The translations under genes and the position numbers were made by a program. Below are positions 24,711-31,521 of a stretch of 64,000 nucleotides of DNA, in pieces. The stretch lies in the NCBI RefSeq assembly GCF_004005855.1, contig NZ_SACL01000005.1, positions 186,001-250,000 of the forward strand, given 5' to 3'. Each line of letters starts with the position of its first letter. The stretch's first letter is position 1. The DNA comes from Rhodovarius crocodyli (GTDB lineage Bacteria > Pseudomonadota > Alphaproteobacteria > Acetobacterales > Acetobacteraceae). Below the pieces are notes generated by a model. It was not told the origin of the DNA, did not search any database, and saw only the letters and a list, made by a program, of their open reading frames with translations.

Positions 24711-26111
24711 ATGAGCGACATCATCGAACGCCCCGAGAGCGCGCCCGCCCCCCAGCCGCCGGCCCCGCCCCCGGCGCCGATCAAGCGCGGCCCGATCGAC
24801 CTGCCCTTCGACCCCATCCTGGACGCACCGCGCCCGCGCACCCGCACGCCCATCATCCTGGGCGTGGTGGTGATGCTGGGGCTGTTCGGCGGCTTCATGG
24901 CCTGGGCGACGCTGGCGCCCCTGGCCGAGGCCTCCATCGCCTCCGGCGTCATCAAGGTCGAGGGCACGCGGCGCACGCTGTCCCACCTCGAAGGCGGCAT
25001 CATCCGCGAGATCCTGGTGCGGGACGGCGACACGGTGCGCGCGGGCCAGGTGGTGATGCGGCTGGATGACGTGCAGTCCTCCGCGACGCTGGAGGCGCTG
25101 CGCGCCCAGCGCTTCCAGCTGGAAGCCCAGACCGCGCGGCTGACCGCGGAGGCCGAGCGCCGGCGGGAGATCACCTTCCCGGCCGAGCTGCTGAACTCCA
25201 CCCACCCCCGCGCGCGGGAGGCCGTGACCGGCCAGCGCGCCCTGTTCGAGGCCCGCACCGCGAGCCTGGACAGCCAGGTCTCCGTGCTGGAATCCCGCGT
25301 GAACCAGCAGGAAGCCGTGCTGCGCAGCGCCGAGGCCCAGCTGGTCGCGACCCGCCGCCAGCTGGTGCTGATCCGGCAGGAGGAGGAGATGCGCCGGGGC
25401 CTGGTGAACCAGGGCCTGTCGCGCCTGCCGGAACTGCTGGCGCTGCAGCGCGCGGCCGCTGGGCTGGATGGCCAGGTGGTGGACCTGCAATCCCAGATGC
25501 TGCGCGCCAATGCCGGAATCGCCGAGGCACGCCAGTCGATCCGCCAGCTGAACGACCAGCGGCTTGAGGAAGTGAACAAGGAAAGCCGCGACGTGGCGGC
25601 CCGCCTGGCCGAGGCGAGCGAGCGCGAGCGCGCCGCCGAGGATGTGTCGGAACGGCGCGAGATCACGGCGCCCGAGGCCGGCACCATCGTCAACATGCGC
25701 ACCTTCACCCTCGGTGCCGCGCTGCGCGGCGGTGACCCGGTGATGGACCTGGTGCCGACCCAGGACCGCCTGGTGGCCGAGGTGAACGTGCTGCCGATCG
25801 ACATCGACGTGGTGCACCCCGGCCTGCAGGCCGAGATCCGGCTGCCGGCCTTCCGCCAGCGCCTGGTTCCCTATCTGCACGGCCATGTCACCTGGGTGGC
25901 GGCCGACGTCACGAGCGACCAGCAGACGCGCCAGAGCTACTACCGCGCCTACATCACCATCGACCAGGAGCAGCTGGACCGCCTGCCGAGCGTGTTCCTG
26001 GTGCCCGGCATGCCGGTCGAGGGCCACATCATCCTGGGTCAGCGCAGCTTCTGGCGCTACATGACCCAGCCCATCCGGGACAGCATGACCCGGGCCTTCC
26101 GGGAACAGTAA
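24711..26111 (+). CDS. Type I secretion membrane-fusion protein (HlyD/PrtE type)
   Basis: Periplasmic adaptor linking the ABC exporter to a TolC-type channel, 466 residues. A Pro-rich cytoplasmic N-terminus precedes one transmembrane helix (IILGVVVMLGLFGGFMAWATL, about 44-64). The lipoyl half-motif VEGTRRTLSHLEGGIIREIL, a long coiled-coil hairpin (about 120-310) and the returning half APEAGTIVNMRTFTLGAALRGGDPVMDLVP complete the HlyD architecture. Together with the upstream gene it forms a two-gene exporter unit. A tolC-family gene occurs at the far end of the window. Confidence 0.93.
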   Translation: MSDIIERPESAPAPQPPAPPPAPIKRGPIDLPFDPILDAPRPRTRTPIILGVVVMLGLFGGFMAWATLAPLAEASIASGVIKVEGTRRTLSHLEGGIIREILVRDGDTVRAGQVVMRLDDVQSSATLEALRAQRFQLEAQTARLTAEAERRREITFPAELLNSTHPRAREAVTGQRALFEARTASLDSQVSVLESRVNQQEAVLRSAEAQLVATRRQLVLIRQEEEMRRGLVNQGLSRLPELLALQRAAAGLDGQVVDLQSQMLRANAGIAEARQSIRQLNDQRLEEVNKESRDVAARLAEASERERAAEDVSERREITAPEAGTIVNMRTFTLGAALRGGDPVMDLVPTQDRLVAEVNVLPIDIDVVHPGLQAEIRLPAFRQRLVPYLHGHVTWVAADVTSDQQTRQSYYRAYITIDQEQLDRLPSVFLVPGMPVEGHIILGQRSFWRYMTQPIRDSMTRAFREQ

Positions 26112-26123
26112 GGGAGAGACTGA

Positions 26124-26426
26124 GTGTCATTGACGGACAAGCCGGCGGTCTTCGCCGACGGCATCATGGATGCTTCGGTGCATTACGGCGTGGCGCGCAT
26201 CACGCTGGCGCAGCTGGGCCCCGACGGAAAGGCGCAGCCCTCCGGCCAGTTGATGGTGCCCCTGGTGCAGCTTCCGGCCATGGCCAATGCGCTGGCCGCG
26301 CTGGTGCGCCAGATCGAGGCGAAGCTGAAGGAGACGCCGGCGACCGCCGCCGCCCCCGCTCAGCCGGCCGCCGCCCCGGGCGAGGCGACACCGATGCCGG
26401 GCGCCTTCACCTTCGGCAGCCGCTGA
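26124..26426 (+). CDS. Small protein of unknown function, downstream of type I exporter
   Basis: A 100-residue soluble protein with a GTG start 12 bases after the adaptor stop and GGGAGAG as ribosome site. The first 70 residues look like a compact alpha/beta domain (FADGIMDASVHYGVARITLAQLG, then VPLVQLPAMANALAALVRQIE), followed by a Pro/Ala-rich tail. I do not recognise the family with confidence; the layout is faintly like DUF3467-type proteins. Its place as third gene suggests a link to the exporter, but no function can be given. Confidence 0.6.
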   Translation: MSLTDKPAVFADGIMDASVHYGVARITLAQLGPDGKAQPSGQLMVPLVQLPAMANALAALVRQIEAKLKETPATAAAPAQPAAAPGEATPMPGAFTFGSR

Positions 26427-26438
26427 GCAAGGCCGCCA

Positions 26439-26473
26439 GGGAAGGCTTCAGCCTTCCCGCTTGCCGGTTTTTT
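26439..26473 (+). terminator. Terminator after type I secretion operon
   Basis: A perfect 8-base-pair stem, GGGAAGGC / TTCA / GCCTTCCC, with a flanking CAAG/CTTG pairing, is followed by TTTTTT at 26468-26473. It lies inside the 3' end of the small minus-strand ORF. Confidence 0.75.
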
Positions 26474-26660
26474 CCCAGACCTCGGCCTGGGCCAGCAGCG
26501 CCGCCGCGAGCGACAGCACCTGCGCGGCCCTGGTATGGCCCAATTCGAAGGCCTCCGCCGCGAGGCTCGCGATGCAGGCCTGGATCGCCTGCGGAGAGGA
26601 AGCGACTTCCTCGCCCGTGCCCTCGGGCAGGGACGGATAACTTACATGCACTGAACTCAC
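26448..26660 (-). CDS. Small hypothetical helical protein
   Basis: A 70-residue ORF with a GTG start (M)SSVHVSYPSL and an amphipathic, Ala-rich helical body (QAIQACIASLAAEAFELGHT, LSLAAALLAQAEVW). I recognise no family. The ribosome site is weak (GGGG). Support comes from the sensible composition, from lying downstream of an operator-like palindrome at 26730-26754, and from having the same strand as the DUF4347-like gene. Its 3' end overlaps the terminator of the opposing operon. It could be spurious. Confidence 0.45.
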   Translation of the reverse strand: MSSVHVSYPSLPEGTGEEVASSPQAIQACIASLAAEAFELGHTRAAQVLSLAAALLAQAEVWEKTGKREG

Positions 26661-26714
26661 CCCCGTACTGTCAATTCACAATACCGTGGAGGCAGGCCCG
26701 CTTGCCAACCGTGG

Positions 26715-26754
26715 TGCGCAACATGCGCAATCACGAATTCGTGATATAGATCAC
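26715..26754. promoter_or_regulatory. Stacked palindromes, CRP/FNR-like operator
   Basis: Within 40 bases lie TGCGCA-ACA-TGCGCA (26715-26729), the perfect 16-base palindrome ATCACGAATTCGTGAT (26730-26745) and GTGAT-ATAG-ATCAC (26741-26754). The last fits the GTGA-N6-TCAC layout of CRP/FNR-family sites. The stretch is AT-rich for this genome and sits upstream of the 70-residue gene and just after the DUF4347-like gene. Confidence 0.4.
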
Positions 26755-26787
26755 CAGGAAACCAAATCCGGCGGGGTGTTTCCAGGC

Positions 26788-27396
26788 CTAGGATACGCCC
26801 CGGCCCGGGCTTTTGTCCCTGCTGCGACTGCCGTCCGGCTTGAACAGCCACACCGTACCCTCCCACTCGCCGAAGTCCACACCCTCATAGGAGGTGTAGA
26901 GCGTGAAGCGCCACAGGCGGTGATTGACCACGCCCTGGGTGAAGGCCTGCGGCGCGTCGGAGGCACGGACGATCGCCCCGGTATAGCCCGCCAGTTCGCG
27001 CATCAGTGCCCGCCCATTGCCCGTGAAGCCAGTACCGTCGCTTGAATCCTCGGCGGCGGAACATGAGTAGATGTCGATGATCGCGCCAGCGGCGAATTTC
27101 GTTGCCAGCGCGCCGAACTCACTGACGGTGTTCCAGGTCAGGTCCCCCGCGCCCAGCTGCAGCCCGAACCCCCCGCCGAGGTGGCTATAGGCCGCGCGCT
27201 CGCTCTCCACCCCGCTCTCATAGCCATGGCAGCAGATGCTGAGGCGACTGATCCGGCCGCTCCCCGCGCCGTTGCTGATCGCGGTGATGACATCCGCCAG
27301 GGGCTGGGTGGTACCCACGATGATGTCCGTCGGGCGCGGGCGCCTGAAGCGCGCTCCGATCCGGGTGTCGAGGACGCGCAACTCGATATCGGCCAT
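26788..27396 (-). CDS. Stand-alone DUF4347/caspase-like domain protein
   Basis: A 202-residue protein whose central region follows the DUF4347 pattern. A strand ending in a His-Gly (ISRLSICCHGYESG, His57) is followed by GGFGLQLGAGDLTWNTVSEF, then by a strand ending in Cys with small residues (IIDIYSCSAAED, Cys112), then by GNGRALMRELAGYTGAIVRAS. The His/Cys pair is placed like the dyad of caspase-fold peptidases. DUF4347 usually sits at the N-terminus of large secreted adhesins; here it is alone, without signal peptide. GGAG lies 8 bases before the ATG. Assignment is from pattern only and activity is unproven. Confidence 0.6.
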   Translation of the reverse strand: MADIELRVLDTRIGARFRRPRPTDIIVGTTQPLADVITAISNGAGSGRISRLSICCHGYESGVESERAAYSHLGGGFGLQLGAGDLTWNTVSEFGALATKFAAGAIIDIYSCSAAEDSSDGTGFTGNGRALMRELAGYTGAIVRASDAPQAFTQGVVNHRLWRFTLYTSYEGVDFGEWEGTVWLFKPDGSRSRDKSPGRGVS

Positions 27397-27566
27397 GCCC
27401 GATGCTCCGCAATCTCAGGCGAGGCTGCGCTTCCCTACCGTTTCACGCATACCGCGCACGGGGGATGTGGCCCGCTGCGATGCAGCACGATTCCGCGAGC
27501 CTCGGCGAACGCTTGCACTTCCGCACCGGTCGCGTAGCGTTGCGCACAACGAAACGGAGGAAAACA

Positions 27567-29696
27567 GTGTTCGACGCCAGCCTGCGTGATCCCGACACCC
27601 TGCGCCGCCTGCTGAACCCGCGCTCTGTCGCGGTGGTGGGCGTCTCCGCCGAACCAGCCAGCTTCGGTGCCCGCACCATCACCAACATGAAGCTGTTCGA
27701 CGGGCCGGTGCATGCGGTGAACCCGAAATACGCGGGCCAGGAACTGCACGGCTTCCCCTGCGTCGCCACCATCGACGACCTGCCCCAGGGCACTGACAGC
27801 GTGGTGCTCTGCATGCCCCGCACCGGCGTGGTGCCGAGCCTGGAGGCCGCGGCCCGCCGCGACATCGGGGGGCTCACCATCTACGCCTCCGGCTATGGCG
27901 AGACGGATTTGCCCGAGCGCGCGGTGGAGGAAGCGGACCTGCGCGACCGCGCGCGGGCGCTGGGCATCCCGCTGCTGGGGGCCAATTGCCTGGGCTTCGT
28001 GAACCATGTGACGCGCCTCGGCGCCACCTTCATGCCCGACTATGTGAAGATGACGGCCCCCGCGGGCGGCGTGGGCGTGGTCAGCCAGTCCGGTGCGCTG
28101 GGCTATGCGCTGATGCAGGCGGCCGAGCGCGGCTTCGCCATGTGCCACATGGCCACCGCCGGCAACGCGACCGACCTGGATGTGTGCGACCTGGCCGCCT
28201 TCCAGCTGACCCTGCCCGAATGCCGCTCCATCGCGCTGGTGGTGGAGGGGCTGCGCGACGGGCGCAAGCTGTTCGAACTCGGCCGCCAGGCGCGCCACGC
28301 CGGCAAGCCCATCGTGGTGCTGAAGCTGGGGCGCGGCGAGACCGGCGCCAAGGCCGCCATGAGCCACACCGGCAGCATGGCCGGCAGCACCGCCGCCTGG
28401 TCCGCCGCCTTCCGCCGCGCCGGCATGCTGGAGGTGGAGGATTTCGACGGGCTGCTGGAGACCTCTGGCTTCCTGGCCAAGGCGCCGCCGCCCAAGGCAC
28501 GGGGCGTCGCCATCGCCACCCCCTCCGGCGGGGCCGGCATCATGGCGGCCGACCACGCGGAATATGTGGGCCTCGCCCTGCCCCAGCCCGAGGAAGCCAC
28601 CGCCAAGGTGCTGCGGGAGGCGATCCCGGATTTCGGCAGCCCCCGCAACCCCTGCGACCTGACGGCGCAGGTGGCGACCAACCCGGCCATGTATGACGCC
28701 TGCATGCGCGCCATCCTGGCCGACCCCCAATACGGCGTGGTCGTGATGCCGGTGGTCTATCACAACCCCGCGCCCACCGGCACGCCGAACCGCATGAAGC
28801 TGATGCGCCCCCTGGCCCAGGAAGCCGGCAAGCCCATCTGCATCGCCTGGATCCCGGAAAGCCTGGAAGGGCCCGGCCCCTATGCGGTGGACACCGCGCC
28901 GGAACTGTCGCTGTTCCGCTCCATGCGGCGGCTGATGAACGCCATCTCCCTGTGGCACCGCTGGCATGACGGCGCGCCTGCGCAGGCCCCGGGCGTGGGC
29001 GAGGCGGCGCGCCAGGCCGCCGCCGCCATCCCGGCCAGCGCCCGCACGCTGATGGAAGCCGAGGCCAAAGCCGCCTTCGCCGCCGCCGGCCTGCCGGCCA
29101 TGCCCGACATCCGCGCGACCTCGGCCGAGGAAGCGATCGCGGCCGCCGGGCGCATCGGCTACCCGGTCGTGCTGAAGATCGACAGCCCCGACATTGCCCA
29201 CAAGACCGAGGTGGGCGGCGTGAAGCTCAACCTCTCCCACGCCGAGTCGGTGCGGGCGGGGTATGACGGCATCATCGCCTCGGTGAAGGCCCACGCCCCC
29301 GATGCGCGCATCGATGGCGTGCTGGTCCAGAAAATGGCCGAGCGCGGCCCCGAACTGATCGTCGGCGCCCGCCGCGACCCGCAATTCGGCACCACCGTGC
29401 TGGTCGGCCTCGGCGGCGTGCAGGCCGAGCTCTGGAAAGACGTGGCGCTCGACATCGCCCCGGTTTCCGCCGAACGCGCCGAGGCCATGCTGCGCTCGCT
29501 GAAATCCTTCCCGCTGCTGGATGGCTTCCGGGGCTCGGCCAAGGTGGACCTCGCCTCGGTGGCGGCCACCATCGCCCGCTTCTCGGAACTGGCCGTGGCG
29601 CTGGGCGACCGACTGGAAGAAGCCGAAATCAACCCGCTGGTCTGCCTGCCCACCGGCAGCGTGGCACTGGACGGGCTGATGAAGCTGGCGGGGTGA
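27567..29696 (+). CDS. ADP-forming acyl-CoA synthetase (acetate-CoA ligase family)
   Basis: A 709-residue single-chain NDP-forming acyl-CoA synthetase. An N-terminal CoA-binding Rossmann domain (RSVAVVGVSAEPASFGARTI), a succinyl-CoA-ligase-like domain with the phosphorylated-His region (AAMSHTGSMAGSTAAW; family active-site His in SHTG), and a C-terminal ATP-grasp domain (GYPVVLKIDSPDIAHKTEVGGVKL) occur in that order. The acyl substrate is unknown. The frame opens 165 bases earlier, but GTG 27567 is preceded by GGAGG and gives the family N-terminus. The ORF ends at a composite palindromic repeat. Confidence 0.9.
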   Translation: MFDASLRDPDTLRRLLNPRSVAVVGVSAEPASFGARTITNMKLFDGPVHAVNPKYAGQELHGFPCVATIDDLPQGTDSVVLCMPRTGVVPSLEAAARRDIGGLTIYASGYGETDLPERAVEEADLRDRARALGIPLLGANCLGFVNHVTRLGATFMPDYVKMTAPAGGVGVVSQSGALGYALMQAAERGFAMCHMATAGNATDLDVCDLAAFQLTLPECRSIALVVEGLRDGRKLFELGRQARHAGKPIVVLKLGRGETGAKAAMSHTGSMAGSTAAWSAAFRRAGMLEVEDFDGLLETSGFLAKAPPPKARGVAIATPSGGAGIMAADHAEYVGLALPQPEEATAKVLREAIPDFGSPRNPCDLTAQVATNPAMYDACMRAILADPQYGVVVMPVVYHNPAPTGTPNRMKLMRPLAQEAGKPICIAWIPESLEGPGPYAVDTAPELSLFRSMRRLMNAISLWHRWHDGAPAQAPGVGEAARQAAAAIPASARTLMEAEAKAAFAAAGLPAMPDIRATSAEEAIAAAGRIGYPVVLKIDSPDIAHKTEVGGVKLNLSHAESVRAGYDGIIASVKAHAPDARIDGVLVQKMAERGPELIVGARRDPQFGTTVLVGLGGVQAELWKDVALDIAPVSAERAEAMLRSLKSFPLLDGFRGSAKVDLASVAATIARFSELAVALGDRLEEAEINPLVCLPTGSVALDGLMKLAG

Positions 29697-29705
29697 GGCG
29701 CACTC

Positions 29706-29952
29706 CGGGGGCCTTGCCCCCGGCCCCCATCAAGGGGCGCTGCCCCTTGAAACCCCGCCAGGAGCCTGTGGCCCCTGGACCCACTTGAGTCTTCTGAAAG
29801 TTTGGGGAAGGGGCTGAAGACGAGCGCGGGGTCAGAGCGCGCTCTGTGCCCCTTCCCCCAACTTTCAGCTCCCGGTTTCCAAAGGCCTTTCGGCCTTTGG
29901 CGGGGTGCCGAGGGGCAGAGCCCCTCGGTGGGGTCAGGGGGCAAGGCCCCCG
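29706..29952. repeat. Composite palindromic repeat, copy A
   Basis: This lies between convergent genes. The outer arms are inverted copies of each other: each holds CGGGGGCCTTGCCCCC, then a hairpin AAGGGGC/GCCCCTT or GAGGGGC/GCCCCTC, then ACCCCGCCA. The middle contains a 20-base-pair near-perfect stem (CTGAAAGTTTGGGG... with its complement) around the palindrome AGAGCGCGCTCT, and a CCAAAGGCC/GGCCTTTGG hairpin. The arms recur at 41651-41897. It probably acts as a bidirectional terminator and may be a dispersed non-coding element. Confidence 0.75.
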
Positions 29953-29960
29953 AACGCGCC

Positions 29961-30551
29961 CTACCCCGCCAACCTCACCGGCTCGCCCAGGGTCTGCATC
30001 AGGCGGTTGGCCCAGGCGAACATCGCGACCGAGGCGATGATGTCCAGGATTTCCTCATCCTTCAGGCCGAAGCCGCGCAGGGTGGCGACATCCTCGGCGG
30101 TGGCGGCCGCGGGGGTTTCGGAGAGGCGGACCGAAAAGTCGACGATGGCGCGGGAGCGCGCGTCCATTTCGGCGCCGTTGCCCTCGGTCACCAGCCGTTC
30201 CATCAGTGCCGGGTCGCCCTTGAGCTGCACATAGCGCTGGGCGTGGACGGAGAGGCAGTAGGGGCAGCCGTTCATGCGGCTTTCGGCCGAGGCAGCGAGC
30301 TCACGATCCTGGCGGGAGGCGCCGCGCGGGCCGTACATGATGGTGTTGAACAGCTTGCTGCGTTGGCGCAGCACCTCGGCCTCCTGCACCAGCAGCAGGT
30401 AGTAGTCGCTGGTCTTGGCCTTGGGGTGGCTTTCGTCCAGCACCTTGGCCTGGTCGGGGGTGGCGTTGGCCACGTCCAGCACCGGCAGCCAGGCCTTCCA
30501 GTCCAGCGTGTCGGAGGTGAAGCCGAAATCGGCGGTGTTGGTCACGGTCAT
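29961..30551 (-). CDS. Peroxidase-related AhpD-fold protein
   Basis: A 196-residue carboxymuconolactone-decarboxylase/AhpD-fold protein. The catalytic signature NGCPYCLSVHAQ (C-x-x-C-x-x-x-H, about residues 94-105) sits in the alkylhydroperoxidase core, followed by SRAIVDFSVRLSETPAA and LKDEEILDIIASVAMFAWANR, as in the peroxidase-related family. It probably reduces peroxides or guards a metabolic enzyme; the electron donor is unknown. It overlaps the upstream CMD gene by 4 bases, and paired genes of this kind (Avi_7169/Avi_7170-type) are found together in other proteobacteria. Confidence 0.85.
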   Translation of the reverse strand: MTVTNTADFGFTSDTLDWKAWLPVLDVANATPDQAKVLDESHPKAKTSDYYLLLVQEAEVLRQRSKLFNTIMYGPRGASRQDRELAASAESRMNGCPYCLSVHAQRYVQLKGDPALMERLVTEGNGAEMDARSRAIVDFSVRLSETPAAATAEDVATLRGFGLKDEEILDIIASVAMFAWANRLMQTLGEPVRLAG

Positions 30552-30976
30552 ACCCCGCCCTCCAGCAGCTTCAGGCCATGCAGCATGCGCGTCTGGTAGT
30601 TCACGAAGGCGATGAGCTGGGAGAGCATGACGATGTCCGTAGGCGCCAGGCCCGCCGCCGTCAGCGGGGCCAGCTTGCCGGGGTTCGCCTCATGCGGGCG
30701 CAGGGTCAGCATCTCGGCATGGGCCAGCAGCGCGGGCAGGCGCGGGCTGTCGCCGGCCTTGGCGGCATGGTGCTCGGCAAGTGCCGCGCAGTCGTTCCAC
30801 AGCGCCACCTGGCGGGCAACGGCATGGCGCTCGGCAGCGGTCAGGCCCGAGGGGGCCTCGAAGATCGCGGCCTCGCTGCCCTGGCCCGCCGCGCGGACGT
30901 CGGGGCGCAGGGCGCGCAGGGTATCGAGGCGGGAGCCGGGGGCGATGCCCAGCAGCTCATCCAGCACGTCGCGCAT
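30548..30976 (-). CDS. CMD-domain protein, Avi_7170 type
   Basis: A 142-residue protein of the CMD/AhpD superfamily. Features are LDELLGIAPGSRLDTLRALRP at the start, AAERHAVARQVALWNDCAALAEHH in the middle and LSQLIAFVNYQTRMLHGLKLL at the end. It lacks the CxxC pair of its neighbour, so it may be a structural or regulatory partner. The ATGA overlap with the downstream peroxidase-related gene indicates coupled translation. It lies 54 bases downstream of no obvious terminator and just after rbfA on the opposite transcript end. Confidence 0.7.
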   Translation of the reverse strand: MRDVLDELLGIAPGSRLDTLRALRPDVRAAGQGSEAAIFEAPSGLTAAERHAVARQVALWNDCAALAEHHAAKAGDSPRLPALLAHAEMLTLRPHEANPGKLAPLTAAGLAPTDIVMLSQLIAFVNYQTRMLHGLKLLEGGV

Positions 30977-31030
30977 GGAAACTCCGTGATTCGTATCGCA
31001 GCCGATGCTGCCACGAACCAGGCGCGGGGC

Positions 31031-31438
31031 CTATTCCCCGTCCTTCTCCAGATCGCGCATCACCTCAGGCCGGCGCATCACTTCAGACATCTTCATCGCG
31101 TAGTCGAGCGCGCTGTCGTTCTGGAAGTGGATGTCGGGCGCGTATTTCAGCCGCACGGCGCGCGCCACCTCGGTGCGGAACCAGGGGGCGGCGTGGCGCA
31201 GGGCGGTGAAATGCTCGGGCGTCACGTCGCGGCCCAGGCCGCTGATGAAGGCGGTCATGTGCTTCAGGTCCGGCGAGGCGCGCACCTCCGTGACCGTCAC
31301 GCGGATGGAATCCAGCGCGGGGTCGCGGAAGTTGGCGCGCGCGAAGATCGCGGACAGGGCGTGGCGCACTTCCTCCGCGACGCGGAGCTGGCGCTGGGAC
31401 GGGCCCTTGGGGCCCTCGCCGGGGGTACGGCGCTTCAT
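31031..31438 (-). CDS. rbfA: Ribosome-binding factor A
   Basis: A 135-residue KH-fold protein for late 30S maturation, cold-shock related. Matching pieces are SQRQLRVAEEVRHALSAIFA, the strand VRVTEVRASPDLKHMTAFISG-like region (here IRVTVTEVRASPDLKHMTAF) and VARAVRLKYAPDIHFQNDSA. The N-terminus is charged (MKRRTPGEGPKGP). It lies 83 bases after infB, but a rho-independent terminator sits in the gap, so it may depend on read-through or its own promoter. Confidence 0.93.
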   Translation of the reverse strand: MKRRTPGEGPKGPSQRQLRVAEEVRHALSAIFARANFRDPALDSIRVTVTEVRASPDLKHMTAFISGLGRDVTPEHFTALRHAAPWFRTEVARAVRLKYAPDIHFQNDSALDYAMKMSEVMRRPEVMRDLEKDGE

Positions 31439-31473
31439 CTCAAACTCCTCGGGGCCTCAGGGCCCCAGAAACG

Positions 31474-31496
31474 AGAAAGGCGCCCCTAAGGGCGCC
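31474..31496 (-). terminator. Terminator between infB and rbfA
   Basis: On the minus strand GGCGCCC / TTAG / GGGCGCC is followed by TTTCTCGTTT. The 7-base-pair GC stem and U-rich tail suggest termination or attenuation of the rimP-infB transcript before rbfA. Confidence 0.75.
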
Positions 31497-31521
31497 CCCC
31501 TCTCTAGCATAGGCGAAAGGA

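Noticed and set aside
27435-29384. 649-codon minus-strand frame opposite the acyl-CoA synthetase
   Set aside because: Shadow frame rich in His, Gly and Arg without recognisable domains.
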